Source: Dielma sp000508965 (GTDB lineage Bacteria; Bacillota_I; Bacilli_A; Erysipelotrichales; Erysipelotrichaceae). From it: DNA of 58,775 nucleotides. The stretch is taken from the NCBI GenBank assembly GCA_000508965.1, contig BAHV02000007.1:1-58775 (forward strand). Direction: 5' to 3'. This document shows positions 9,468 to 18,132 of the stretch, piece by piece. The notes beneath the pieces are model-generated. The model had not been told where the DNA came from. It did no database searches and saw nothing but the letters and a program-made list of their open reading frames with translations. Position 1 is the stretch's first letter. Every line of letters starts with the position of its first letter. The translations under genes and the position numbers were made by a program.

Positions 9468-9782
9468 ATGGACAAAGTAAAAGCGAAAATTAAACAATTT
9501 AATGAAGAACGAGATTGGGATCGATTCCATACTCCTGAAAATCTAGCCAAATCAATTGTAATTGAATCAGGAGAATTACTAGAATGTTTCCAATGGGGAG
9601 CTGAATTCAGTAAGGACGCAGTTTGTGAAGAACTAGCTGACGTTATGAATTATTGTGTTTTGTTAGCAGATAAATTAAATGTAGATATGGAAGAAATAAT
9701 GATGGCTAAAATAGTTAAAAACGAAGATAAATATCCAGTAAGTAAGTGTAAAGGAAGCAGCAAAAAGTATACAGAATTATAA
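9468..9782 (+). CDS. MazG-like nucleotide pyrophosphohydrolase
   Basis: 104 residues. The pattern LAKSIVIESGELLECFQWG followed by EELADVMNYCVLLADKLNVD is the all-alpha NTP pyrophosphatase (MazG-like) core, with acidic ExxE and ExxD pairs that bind magnesium. Such enzymes convert (d)NTPs to (d)NMPs. An in-frame ATG 21 bases upstream exists, but TAGG sits just before the ATG at 9468 and the family starts here. It is the first gene of a four-gene rightward cassette, 13 nt from the next. Genes of this type are recurrent in defence islands, so a role in nucleotide depletion or signalling is an inference. Confidence 0.85.
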   Translation: MDKVKAKIKQFNEERDWDRFHTPENLAKSIVIESGELLECFQWGAEFSKDAVCEELADVMNYCVLLADKLNVDMEEIMMAKIVKNEDKYPVSKCKGSSKKYTEL

Positions 9783-9795
9783 GGAGAAGAAAGGT

Positions 9796-11502
9796 ATGGG
9801 GAAGATAACAACTTTTCAATTTAATACAAATGAATTAGAGCGAATTAAAAAAATGCAATGTGGGACAAATTGGCCAGTAGTTTATATTATAAACAACCAA
9901 AAGGAAGCGTATATTGGTGAAACAGGCAATGCTTTGACGCGTTTTAAGCAGCATTTGAAGGATAATGAAAGAATCAAATTAAATCAGGTAAATATAATCT
10001 ATGATGAGAAATTCAATAAATCAGCGTGCTTGGATATTGAATCGCTTTTAATATTGTATATGTCTGCCGATGGAAAATATAAATTACAAAATGGGAATGT
10101 AGGTCAAAGCAGGAGTCATAATTATTACCAAAGAGAGTATTATTTAAATAAATTTAATGAAATATGGTTAAGCTTACAACACAAGGGCTTGGTTGATAAT
10201 GATTTAGTAAGTATATCTAACTCCGATCTGTTTAAATTTTCACCATATAAGAAATTGACAGAAGATCAATATAACGTTGTATATTATATTCTTAACGATT
10301 TGTTTAAGAAGGTACAAAAGAACGAATCAGCCGCTTTTATTGTAAATGGTGGCGCTGGAACAGGTAAAACAGTTCTTGCCATTTTCCTAATGAAGTTGAT
10401 CGTTGATGTTATGTCAAAAGAAGTTACTCAAAGTTATTTAGACTATTTGGAAGATAACGAGCTTTATGAAGAAGGCTTTCTAGATGCCTTGTTAAGCTTG
10501 AAAAATAAGAATAACTTCAAAATAGCACTTGTTATTCCAATGACATCATTGAGAAAAACATTAAAAACAGTTTTTAAGTCTATTAAGGGTTTAAAGCCTT
10601 CTATGGTGATCGGTCCTAGTGATGTATTAAAGTCTGATTATGATTTGTTAATTGTTGATGAAGCGCATCGTTTAAAACGTAGGGTGAATTTATCTGGTTA
10701 TGGTCAATTTGATAAGAATAATGAATTTCTTGGGTTGGGAAAAGAAGGGACTGAGCTAGATTGGATATTAAAATGCAGTAAGTATCAAATCATGTTTTAC
10801 GATAAAACACAAAGTGTTAAGCCAACGGATGTGCGTAGAGTGAGTTTTGAGCGTATCGATGAACAAGAAGAGTCATTTCAATACAATTTGATTTCGCAAT
10901 TACGTGTTGAGGGTGGTATAGAATATATGGAGTATATCGAAAAAATATTGAATTCAATGAGAAGTATAGCGCCAAAGCAATTTAAAGGATATGATTTGCA
11001 AATTTTTGATGACATTCAAGACATGATTGAAAGTATTAAGCAAAAGGATTCCCAGTTAGGGTTATGTCGTAATGTAGCAGGTTATGCATGGAAGTGGCAA
11101 ACAAAGGGTTTAACATACGATGAAATCATTTCTAAAGGATTATGTGATATAGAAATAAATAATATGAAATTAATATGGAATACAGTAGGTCAAGATTGGG
11201 TTAATTCTAAACATGCTATTGATGAAATAGGGTGTATCCATACAGTGCAGGGTTATGATCTTAATTATGCAGGGGTGATTTTTGGCCCAGAGATAACTTA
11301 TGATGAAGATGAAGAAAGAATAAGAATTAGAAAAGAAAACTATCATGATATGAATGGGAGCAGAGGGATTCAGGATGAGAATGAATTGAATGAATATATT
11401 ATTAACATATACAAGGTTCTAATGACTAGAGGAATTAAAGGAACGTATATTTATGTATGTGATGAAAAATTAAAACGATATTTCAATAAGTACATTGGAT
11501 AA
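9796..11502 (+). CDS. GIY-YIG nuclease fused to DUF2075 ATPase
   Basis: 568 residues. Residues about 25-90 match a GIY-YIG nuclease: PVVYIINNQKEAYIGET, then Arg in RFKQHL, and an acidic IESLLI as the likely catalytic Glu. From about 165 there is a P-loop ATPase of the DUF2075 family: Walker A GGAGTGKT (about 185), Walker B LLIVDEAHRL (about 287), FYDKTQSV, and near the end IHTVQGYDLNYAGVIFGPE and VLMTRGIKG. These resemble SF1-helicase motifs. The partners suggest nucleic-acid attack coupled to ATP hydrolysis, but the substrate is unknown. It ends 22 nt before the next start. Confidence 0.88.
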   Translation: MGKITTFQFNTNELERIKKMQCGTNWPVVYIINNQKEAYIGETGNALTRFKQHLKDNERIKLNQVNIIYDEKFNKSACLDIESLLILYMSADGKYKLQNGNVGQSRSHNYYQREYYLNKFNEIWLSLQHKGLVDNDLVSISNSDLFKFSPYKKLTEDQYNVVYYILNDLFKKVQKNESAAFIVNGGAGTGKTVLAIFLMKLIVDVMSKEVTQSYLDYLEDNELYEEGFLDALLSLKNKNNFKIALVIPMTSLRKTLKTVFKSIKGLKPSMVIGPSDVLKSDYDLLIVDEAHRLKRRVNLSGYGQFDKNNEFLGLGKEGTELDWILKCSKYQIMFYDKTQSVKPTDVRRVSFERIDEQEESFQYNLISQLRVEGGIEYMEYIEKILNSMRSIAPKQFKGYDLQIFDDIQDMIESIKQKDSQLGLCRNVAGYAWKWQTKGLTYDEIISKGLCDIEINNMKLIWNTVGQDWVNSKHAIDEIGCIHTVQGYDLNYAGVIFGPEITYDEDEERIRIRKENYHDMNGSRGIQDENELNEYIINIYKVLMTRGIKGTYIYVCDEKLKRYFNKYIG

Positions 11503-11524
11503 AAAATATAAAGGAGCTAATGTT

Positions 11525-14419
11525 ATGCATCAATTAGATATTGAAAATGGAATGAGAACAGCTTTTTTAGATCATAATTATACGTCAGGTTTACAATTTA
11601 GACCTCAATTTATCTATAATAATCATACAGAAGGCAAGAAAACATTGGTTTCTATTGAAGAAGAATTGAAAAGATGTGATGAATTTAGTATTAGTGTTGC
11701 TTTTATTACTAAAAGCGGAATAACACCTCTATTACAAACATTAAAGGAATTAGAAGAAAAAAATATACCTGGTAGGATAATGACTACAGATTATTTAACA
11801 TTTAGTGAACCAGAAGCATTAAGGAAGCTGTCAGAGTTGAAGAACATTGAGTTAAAAATATATAGTGTAGATGACCAGCAGAAAATAGGATTTCATACAA
11901 AAGGTTATATTTTCAGAGAAAATGAAATATATAGGATAATTATTGGTAGTTCAAATCTTACAGCTTCTGCTTTAACAAGGAATAAAGAATGGAATACAAA
12001 GATAGTATCAACTTCAAAGGGTGAATATACAAAAGAATTATTAATAGAATTTAATTCATTATGGAATGCCTCTAAACCTTTCAATTTATTCATTGATCGA
12101 TATGAAGAAATATATAAAGAAAGAAATAGTTTATTAAAACAAAGTAATTCTATTCCTGATACAAAAGAGTTATTAAAGCCGATACCTTTACAAGAAAAAA
12201 TAATTGTAAACCTTCAAAAAATGCAAGAGAAAGGATTAGATAAAGCATTACTAATTTCGGCAACAGGAACTGGTAAAACATATGCTTCAGCTTTTGCTTT
12301 AAGACAACAAAAGCTAAAAAGAGCATTGTTTGTTGTGCATCGTGAACAAATTGCGAAACAAGCATTGAATAGTTATCGCAAAGTATTCGGCGAGTCAAGA
12401 AGCTTTGGTTTATTGTCAGGTAATGAAAAAAATTATGCTTCAGATTTTGTGTTTGCAACCATGCAAACATTATCTAAACCTGATATATATGCAAAATTCA
12501 AACCAAATGATTTTGATACGATTGTTATAGATGAAGTTCATCATGCAGGAGCTGCTAGTTATCAGACAATTATGAATTATTTCAGACCTCATTTTTGGCT
12601 GGGAATGACAGCAAGTCCTGATCGACCTGATGGTTTTGATATTTATGATCTATTTGATCATAATATTGCATACGAAATACGTTTACAAAAAGCTCTTGAA
12701 GAAGATATTTTATGCCCCTTTCATTATTTCGGCATAATAGATATACAAATTGATGGTAAATTAATTGACGATGTAAATCTTAGAGACTTCAATAAACTGA
12801 CATGTGACGCTCGAGTGAATTATATCATAGAAAAAGCTAGATACTTTGGATATAGTGGTAAAAGCTTAAAAGGATTAATCTTTTGTAGTACCAAAAAAGA
12901 AGCAAAAGCATTATCAGAACAATTTAATACAAGAGGTTATAAGACATTAGCTTTAACTGGTGAAGATAGCCAAGAAGCACGAGAAAAAGCAATCAATCGC
13001 TTAATATTGGATGATGGAATAGATAAGCTGGACTATTTGATTACTGTTGATATTTTCAATGAAGGTGTTGATGTACCTGAGATTAACCAAGTGATCATGC
13101 TTAGACCCACCGAATCACCTATAGTCTTTGTTCAGCAATTAGGTAGAGGACTTAGAAAATGTGAAGGTAAAGAATATGTAGTTATATTAGATTTTATTGG
13201 TAATTATAAAAATAACTTTATGATACCAATGGCTTTATCAGGTGATAGAAGCTATAACAGAGATACAATTAGACGATATGTACTTGAAGGTTCACGTACT
13301 TTGCCAGGAAGCTCTACTATACATTTTGATGAAATATCTAGAAAGCAAATATTTGAATCAATCAATAAGCTGTCAACAACAAAGAAATTATTTGTAGAAA
13401 AGTATTTAAATCTGAAAAATAAATTAGGTAAAATACCAACAGTTTTAGATTTTTATTTACATGGTGACATTGACCCATTAATATTATTAGATTATTCGAA
13501 AACATATCATAACTTTCTGCAAATGGTTGAGAAAGAATATAGTATTAATTTCAGTGAAAGAAAGATTAATACATTACTATTTATTTCTAGTCTATTAGTT
13601 AATGGTAAACGAGCACATGAATTAATAATGCTAGAAAATCTATTAGTATTTAAAGAAATTAACCTTAATAATGTAAAGAAACAATTAGTTGAAGAATATA
13701 ATTTGCCAGTTGTCGATAAATCAATCGTATCGTCTATCCATTTACTTCAGAAAAAATTTATCAATACACAAAACGAAAAGAATAAATTTGAACAAGTAAA
13801 TTTCATTAAGCAAGAAGAAGGCTTAATATATCCTATATCAGATGATTTTGATAATGATTTAAATGATAGTAATTTTAAAAGACAGATTCATGATCTGCTT
13901 AGTTTAGGATTATCAAAATATAATGATATGTATCAAGGTAAAGTTGACAAGAGTGGATTCGTTTTATATGAAAAATATTCACGAAAAGAGGTATGTAGAA
14001 TATTGAATTGGGAGCAAGATGAAAGTTCAACATTATATGGTTATAAAATTAAATATTCAACATGCCCTATCTTTGTAACTTATGAGAAAAAGGATGATAT
14101 AGCGAGCAGTACAAAATATGAAGATCGTTTTATTAGTGATCGTATTTTTAGCTGGATGACACGTAATAGGGTAAGCCTTAATTCTAAAGAATCTACTCAA
14201 TTGATCAATTACAAGACCAATGGTTTAAGAACATATCTTTTTGTAAAGAAAAGTAATGATGAAGGAGCAGATTTTTACTATCTAGGTGAAGTCCAGCCTA
14301 TTCATTGGCATGAAACAACAATTAGAAATGATGCAGGTATAGTTTTGCCAATTATGAATTTTGAATTAGAGTTGGAGACACCGGTTAGAGAAGATATTTA
14401 TGATTATTTAGCAAACTAG
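11525..14419 (+). CDS. PLD-family nuclease / SF2 helicase with DUF3427-like C-terminus
   Basis: 964 residues. The N-terminal part has a phospholipase-D-type HKD motif, HTKGYIF (about residue 123) followed by IIIGSSNLTASAL. An SF2 helicase follows: Walker A SATGTGKT (about 245), DEVHHAG (about 335), GMTASPDRPDG, DIFNEGVDVPEI and QQLGRGLRKCEGK (about 537). The C-terminal 350-400 residues match the layout of DUF3427 proteins. I chose the ATG at 11525, with AAGGAG 8 nt upstream, over a TTG 30 bases earlier. The HKD motif occurs once, so two chains would be needed for a normal active site. Probable DNA-acting defence or repair enzyme. Confidence 0.88.
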   Translation: MHQLDIENGMRTAFLDHNYTSGLQFRPQFIYNNHTEGKKTLVSIEEELKRCDEFSISVAFITKSGITPLLQTLKELEEKNIPGRIMTTDYLTFSEPEALRKLSELKNIELKIYSVDDQQKIGFHTKGYIFRENEIYRIIIGSSNLTASALTRNKEWNTKIVSTSKGEYTKELLIEFNSLWNASKPFNLFIDRYEEIYKERNSLLKQSNSIPDTKELLKPIPLQEKIIVNLQKMQEKGLDKALLISATGTGKTYASAFALRQQKLKRALFVVHREQIAKQALNSYRKVFGESRSFGLLSGNEKNYASDFVFATMQTLSKPDIYAKFKPNDFDTIVIDEVHHAGAASYQTIMNYFRPHFWLGMTASPDRPDGFDIYDLFDHNIAYEIRLQKALEEDILCPFHYFGIIDIQIDGKLIDDVNLRDFNKLTCDARVNYIIEKARYFGYSGKSLKGLIFCSTKKEAKALSEQFNTRGYKTLALTGEDSQEAREKAINRLILDDGIDKLDYLITVDIFNEGVDVPEINQVIMLRPTESPIVFVQQLGRGLRKCEGKEYVVILDFIGNYKNNFMIPMALSGDRSYNRDTIRRYVLEGSRTLPGSSTIHFDEISRKQIFESINKLSTTKKLFVEKYLNLKNKLGKIPTVLDFYLHGDIDPLILLDYSKTYHNFLQMVEKEYSINFSERKINTLLFISSLLVNGKRAHELIMLENLLVFKEINLNNVKKQLVEEYNLPVVDKSIVSSIHLLQKKFINTQNEKNKFEQVNFIKQEEGLIYPISDDFDNDLNDSNFKRQIHDLLSLGLSKYNDMYQGKVDKSGFVLYEKYSRKEVCRILNWEQDESSTLYGYKIKYSTCPIFVTYEKKDDIASSTKYEDRFISDRIFSWMTRNRVSLNSKESTQLINYKTNGLRTYLFVKKSNDEGADFYYLGEVQPIHWHETTIRNDAGIVLPIMNFELELETPVREDIYDYLAN

Positions 14420-14432
14420 AAAGGATGTTAAT

Positions 14433-14816
14433 ATGAAAAACGTTAATGTTGTAGCTGCAATTATATGTGATGGAGATAAAATTTTTGCTACTCAAAGAGG
14501 ATATGGAGAGTTTAAAGATGGTTGGGAATTTCCTGGTGGTAAGATTGAGGAGGGAGAATCGCCTCAAGAAGCACTTGTAAGAGAGATAAAGGAAGAATTA
14601 GATACAGAAATTGTAGTGGGTGATTTGTTTGAAATTGTTGAGTATGATTACCCTAATTTTCATTTGACCATGCATTGTTTTAAATGTTCTATTATTAGTG
14701 GTGATTTAGTTTTAAAAGAGCATGAGGCAGCTAAATGGTTAACAAAAAAACAGCTGAATACCGTAGATTGGTTACCAGCTGATAAGGGGCTAATACATAA
14801 ATTAATGATTGATTAA
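14433..14816 (+). CDS. NUDIX hydrolase, MutT-like
   Basis: 127 residues. The NUDIX box is plain: GGKIEEGESPQEALVREIKE then EELDTEI (about residues 35-60), with Asp in place of the usual last Gly. The start KNVNVVAAIICDGDKIFATQRG resembles (deoxy)nucleoside triphosphate pyrophosphohydrolases. It begins 13 nt after the helicase gene and closes the cassette. Having two nucleotide hydrolases of unrelated folds, MazG and NUDIX, bracket two nucleic-acid enzymes is unlikely to be chance. A role in nucleotide-pool change or removal of a modified nucleotide is inferred. Confidence 0.92.
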   Translation: MKNVNVVAAIICDGDKIFATQRGYGEFKDGWEFPGGKIEEGESPQEALVREIKEELDTEIVVGDLFEIVEYDYPNFHLTMHCFKCSIISGDLVLKEHEAAKWLTKKQLNTVDWLPADKGLIHKLMID

Positions 14817-14818
14817 AT

Positions 14819-15373
14819 TTATAAAATTGTTATTAAATTGATTATTCCGCACATTACCATAACCACAATTGGATTCAATTTCGTTTTTCTAACTAATATC
14901 AGTGCCAGAATACACAGAATCACGGAGCTGATATTGACAGCCGATAACGCAATCGTCTCTGAACCAAAAAAAGCCAGAGCCAGAATGATCGCTGCCGCTG
15001 ATGCAATCAAACCGAGAGATGCTGATTTCAAACCCTTCAGCATCTCTTTAAAATATTGAGAATAAGAATATTTACTGAATAGTTTATATAAACTCACGGT
15101 GATTACGACCCCCATAAAAATACAGCCAATGGTCGCCAGCAAAGCTCCCGTAACACCTGCAACTCGCATCCCCACAAAGGTTGAAGTATTAACAGCCAAA
15201 GGTCCGGGTGTCATCTGTGAGATGGTGATAATATCAGTGAACTCCTGCAATGTAATCCACTGACGAAAATTAACCACCTGATCCCTTATTGCAGGAATAA
15301 TCGCATAACCGCCGCCAATACTGAATAAACCTATTTTGAAAAAGTCTAAAAATAATTGTAATAATAGATTCAT
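14819..15373 (-). CDS. Chromate transporter (CHR) half-protein
   Basis: 184 residues with the CHR signature: FKIGLFSIGGGYAIIPAIRD near the N-terminus and MTPGPLAVNTSTFVG in the middle, plus several hydrophobic segments. It is one half of a two-gene short-chain CHR transporter. The start overlaps the preceding half gene by 4 nt, and the two presumably form a heterodimer. CHR proteins export chromate in some bacteria, but short-chain pairs in anaerobes are often uncharacterised. Its end faces the NUDIX gene only 2 nt away. Confidence 0.9.
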   Translation of the reverse strand: MNLLLQLFLDFFKIGLFSIGGGYAIIPAIRDQVVNFRQWITLQEFTDIITISQMTPGPLAVNTSTFVGMRVAGVTGALLATIGCIFMGVVITVSLYKLFSKYSYSQYFKEMLKGLKSASLGLIASAAAIILALAFFGSETIALSAVNISSVILCILALILVRKTKLNPIVVMVMCGIINLITIL

Positions 15374-15933
15374 GACTGTACCCTTCCTTTATATAATTGA
15401 AATCTTATGACACATAAAACAAGGGCTCCGATAATGATCATTGCAACATTCATATGGAATACATAATTCAGAATAAAAGCAATGGGTACCAGAAGTGTAT
15501 AAAAAAGCTGTTTCTCTTTTATAATCAAGGCATACATATCAATAATCAAATCGACGATCAACGCTGCCACACCTGCTTCCATACCTTTTAATAATGCTGA
15601 TATAATTCGATTATCACGGATCAATGAATAAATTGCAGAAACAATTGATAGAATCACTAACGGCGGTAAAATGGCTGCGATACAGCTTATTATCAACCCC
15701 TGCCAGCCAGCAACTCTATATCCTGCCAATGCACTCATATTGATAGCAATAGCACCTGGCGAAGATTGCGCAATGGCTGCAATATTCATTAATTCATCTT
15801 CATCAAACAGCTGCTTCTCTTCAACATAATATTTTTTAATCATCGGTATCACAACATAACCGCCGCCAAAGGTAAAAGCACTGATAAATACATTAATACA
15901 AAATAACCAGCAATAGGTTTTAATTTTATCCAT
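15370..15933 (-). CDS. Chromate transporter (CHR) half-protein, first gene
   Basis: 187 residues. FTFGGGYVVIPMIKKYYVEE and IAAIAQSSPGAIAINMSALAG are the CHR-domain hallmarks; about five or six membrane segments follow. It is the first gene of the pair, with the second half starting inside its last codons. It is divergent from the LysR gene about 95 nt away, the standard arrangement for a LysR regulator controlling its neighbour. Confidence 0.9.
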   Translation of the reverse strand: MDKIKTYCWLFCINVFISAFTFGGGYVVIPMIKKYYVEEKQLFDEDELMNIAAIAQSSPGAIAINMSALAGYRVAGWQGLIISCIAAILPPLVILSIVSAIYSLIRDNRIISALLKGMEAGVAALIVDLIIDMYALIIKEKQLFYTLLVPIAFILNYVFHMNVAMIIIGALVLCVIRFQLYKGRVQS

Positions 15934-16027
15934 AAGCCACCTCTTTGTTCAGTATATCATTAGACTTAAGATAAATAAAATGTTAATATTTTATTAAACC
16001 TATTACTAAATAGTTATGGAGGGTACC

Positions 16028-16903
16028 ATGAATATCAGACAATTAAAAATCTATGTGGCAGTATGTGATTTAAGGAGTTTCACAGCAGCAGCTAAAGCAT
16101 TATACATGACTCAGCCTGCTATTTCACATGTAATTCATGATTTAGAAGCAGAAGTAGGTACAGCTTTGTTAGAACGTACACCTAAAAATATCAACTTAAC
16201 ACAAGCAGGTCTAATCCTATTTCAAAAAGCAAAACATCTTTTGTCAATATACGATGATCTTGAAAAAGTAATATCAAATCTTGATGAACTTGCACCGCTG
16301 CGCATAGGCTCATGCATCACCGTTGCCCATTCGTTTTTGATACAACTTACTGAAACAATGAAACAAGCGTATCCTAATCTTCAGATGCCTGTAACCATTG
16401 CCAGTGCAGCCGTCATATTAGATAAACTAGAAAAGAATGATATAGATGCAGCATTCATTGAAGGCGCTTTTCCTCATGAAAAATTTAACTCAGTCCAATT
16501 AGATTCATATAATATAATACCTGTTTGTTCACCTTCATTCATAACAACTGACAATATCAGTTTACAGGAATTGATCAAACAGCCGCTTTTATTAAGAGAA
16601 AAGGGCAGCGCGATCCGAGATGTTTTTGACAGTGAGCTTTTCTTACGAAACATTGAAATTCAGCCTCTTTGGACAAGCACAAACTCTAATGTATTGATGA
16701 AAGCCGCTGTGCAAGGAATTGGCATCGCCCTCTTACCTGAGAATATGATTCTTGATAAGATCCGACAGGGGCAGTTGAAGCGGCTGAAGATAGAAGATGT
16801 AATATTAAAAAATCAAAATCATTTGATTTACAATAGATACAAACAATTAAATACATCGATGAATGATTTGATAATCAAAGCAAAAGCATTATGTAATAAT
16901 TAA
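16028..16903 (+). CDS. LysR-family transcriptional regulator
   Basis: 291 residues from the ATG at 16028, preceded by GGAGGG; an upstream in-frame ATG inside that site is unlikely. The N-terminal winged helix reads MNIRQLKIYVAVCDLRSFTA, then KALYMTQPAISHVIHDLEAE. The rest is a LysR substrate-binding domain, with PEN and GIGIALLPENM in the last third. It is transcribed away from the chromate-transporter pair and may control it; the effector is unknown. Confidence 0.93.
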   Translation: MNIRQLKIYVAVCDLRSFTAAAKALYMTQPAISHVIHDLEAEVGTALLERTPKNINLTQAGLILFQKAKHLLSIYDDLEKVISNLDELAPLRIGSCITVAHSFLIQLTETMKQAYPNLQMPVTIASAAVILDKLEKNDIDAAFIEGAFPHEKFNSVQLDSYNIIPVCSPSFITTDNISLQELIKQPLLLREKGSAIRDVFDSELFLRNIEIQPLWTSTNSNVLMKAAVQGIGIALLPENMILDKIRQGQLKRLKIEDVILKNQNHLIYNRYKQLNTSMNDLIIKAKALCNN

Positions 16904-16965
16904 AGATGATTTAATAGTTTTATCTTTCTTAAAGCTAATTAATGCCAATTTCAAACACGGCCTAT

Positions 16966-16993
16966 TTGACAAAATAGATACATTTGCTATAAT
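16966..16993 (+). promoter_or_regulatory. Sigma-A-type promoter of the flavodoxin-like lipoprotein gene
   Basis: TTGACA at 16966-16971 and TATAAT at 16988-16993, spaced 16 bp. Both hexamers are perfect consensus. The leader to the start at 17131 is about 130 nt long and carries the repeats described next. Confidence 0.8.
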
Positions 16994-17049
16994 AATTGAT
17001 AGCGATTACTTTATTTGAATAATAAAACACCTCCAAATCATAATTTTAA

Positions 17050-17102
17050 GAGCTTATGCTTTTGCTCGTAAAACTCTAAAGCATGAGCTTATGCTTTTGC
17101 TC
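17050..17102 (+). repeat. Direct repeat and palindrome in the leader before the lipoprotein gene
   Basis: GAGCTTATGCTTTTGCTC occurs at 17050-17067 and again, exactly, at 17085-17102. The second copy also lies in a near-perfect palindrome, AAAGCATGAGCTTATGCTTT (about 17078-17097, two mismatched positions). It sits downstream of the promoter, so it may fold in the mRNA or bind a repressor. Confidence 0.7.
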
Positions 17103-17130
17103 TTTAAACTCGAAGCATTTGGAGGGAAAT

Positions 17131-18006
17131 ATGAAAAAGTTAGCTTTAAGTTTGCTGGCAGTTTTAATGCTGGCAGGGTGCACATCAGCTCCTAAACAAG
17201 ATGAACCAAAAGTTGAGGATCAGCCAAAAGAAGAAGAAAAGAATGATAAACCGGTTGTTGATTCATTCACGGGACCTACTCAGGATGCTGTAACATCTGC
17301 ATCTATTGTACCGGAGGATTATGTTAAGAGTGTTGCACCTTCAGGATTCACTGACAGTGATAAGGAAAAGGCATTAGTTATTATCGGTGATCCAAGACAT
17401 AACAGTGTTTTATGGGATTTAGCAAACACAACCATGGCATACCTTGAAGAAAAAGGCATGGAAGTTGAAAAACGTGATTTATATACAATGAATTTCAATC
17501 CGGTGTTAAGCGCTGCTGATTTCTACTATGCAAAAGATGGACAAGGTGAACCATCAGAGAAAATCAAAGCTGAACAAGATTTAATATCTCAAGCAGATCA
17601 CATTATCTTTGTTTATCCTAACTGGCATGATTCAGAGATTGCCATTGTAAAGGGTTATAAAGAACAAGTATTTGCTAAGAAATTTGCTTATCAAGATGGT
17701 GCTGCCGGCTTAGAAGGCTTATTAACTGGTAAGACTATGTACACGATTATGAACTGCGGTTATCTTGGCGGCGGCCGCGGCTGGATCGGTGATGGTGTCG
17801 GTATTGAAGATGAAAAATGGGATACTTACATGAATGCATTTAAAGTATTCGATGATGATACAGCAGCCTTCTGGGGAGTTGAAAATGTTGGACGTTTTAT
17901 GAATGATAGAACACCTTCAAACAGTTCAGAAAACTACGAATCAGAATTAACTGAATTAGAGAACGCGCTGAAGGCAAATTTAGATAAAGTTTATTTCAGC
18001 AAATAA
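17131..18006 (+). CDS. Exported lipoprotein with flavodoxin-like NAD(P)H:quinone oxidoreductase fold
   Basis: 291 residues. A lipoprotein signal with lipobox LAGC lies at about residues 14-17, followed by an acidic/lysine-rich linker to about residue 50. The remainder resembles the NAD(P)H dehydrogenase (quinone)/flavodoxin-like fold: ALVIIGDPRHNSVLWDLA, DLYTMNFNPVLSAADF, DHIIFVYPNWH and a glycine-rich CGYLGGGRGWIGDG. Family members are normally cytosolic flavoproteins; here the domain would sit outside the membrane. The start at 17131 follows GGAGGG; a longer frame would bury the signal peptide. It is monocistronic, with promoter before and terminator after it. Confidence 0.82.
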   Translation: MKKLALSLLAVLMLAGCTSAPKQDEPKVEDQPKEEEKNDKPVVDSFTGPTQDAVTSASIVPEDYVKSVAPSGFTDSDKEKALVIIGDPRHNSVLWDLANTTMAYLEEKGMEVEKRDLYTMNFNPVLSAADFYYAKDGQGEPSEKIKAEQDLISQADHIIFVYPNWHDSEIAIVKGYKEQVFAKKFAYQDGAAGLEGLLTGKTMYTIMNCGYLGGGRGWIGDGVGIEDEKWDTYMNAFKVFDDDTAAFWGVENVGRFMNDRTPSNSSENYESELTELENALKANLDKVYFSK

Positions 18007-18019
18007 ATCAAACGATAAG

Positions 18020-18051
18020 AGGTATGCAGCTTGATATGTATACCTTTTTTT
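18020..18051 (+). terminator. Rho-independent terminator after the lipoprotein gene
   Basis: AGGTAT (18020-18025) pairs with ATACCT (18040-18045), followed by a run of Ts to 18051. The stem is short but the T-run is long. Confidence 0.65.
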
Positions 18052-18132
18052 GATTGTGATGATTTTGTAAGATAATTCTTTTAAATAATGGGTTATTATA
18101 TGAATATATGGTAAAAGAAAAGGTGGGATATC

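Noticed and set aside
17083..17130. An upstream start for the flavodoxin-like lipoprotein
   Set aside because: It would put 16 residues before the signal peptide and lies in the repeat; GGAGGG fits the ATG at 17131.
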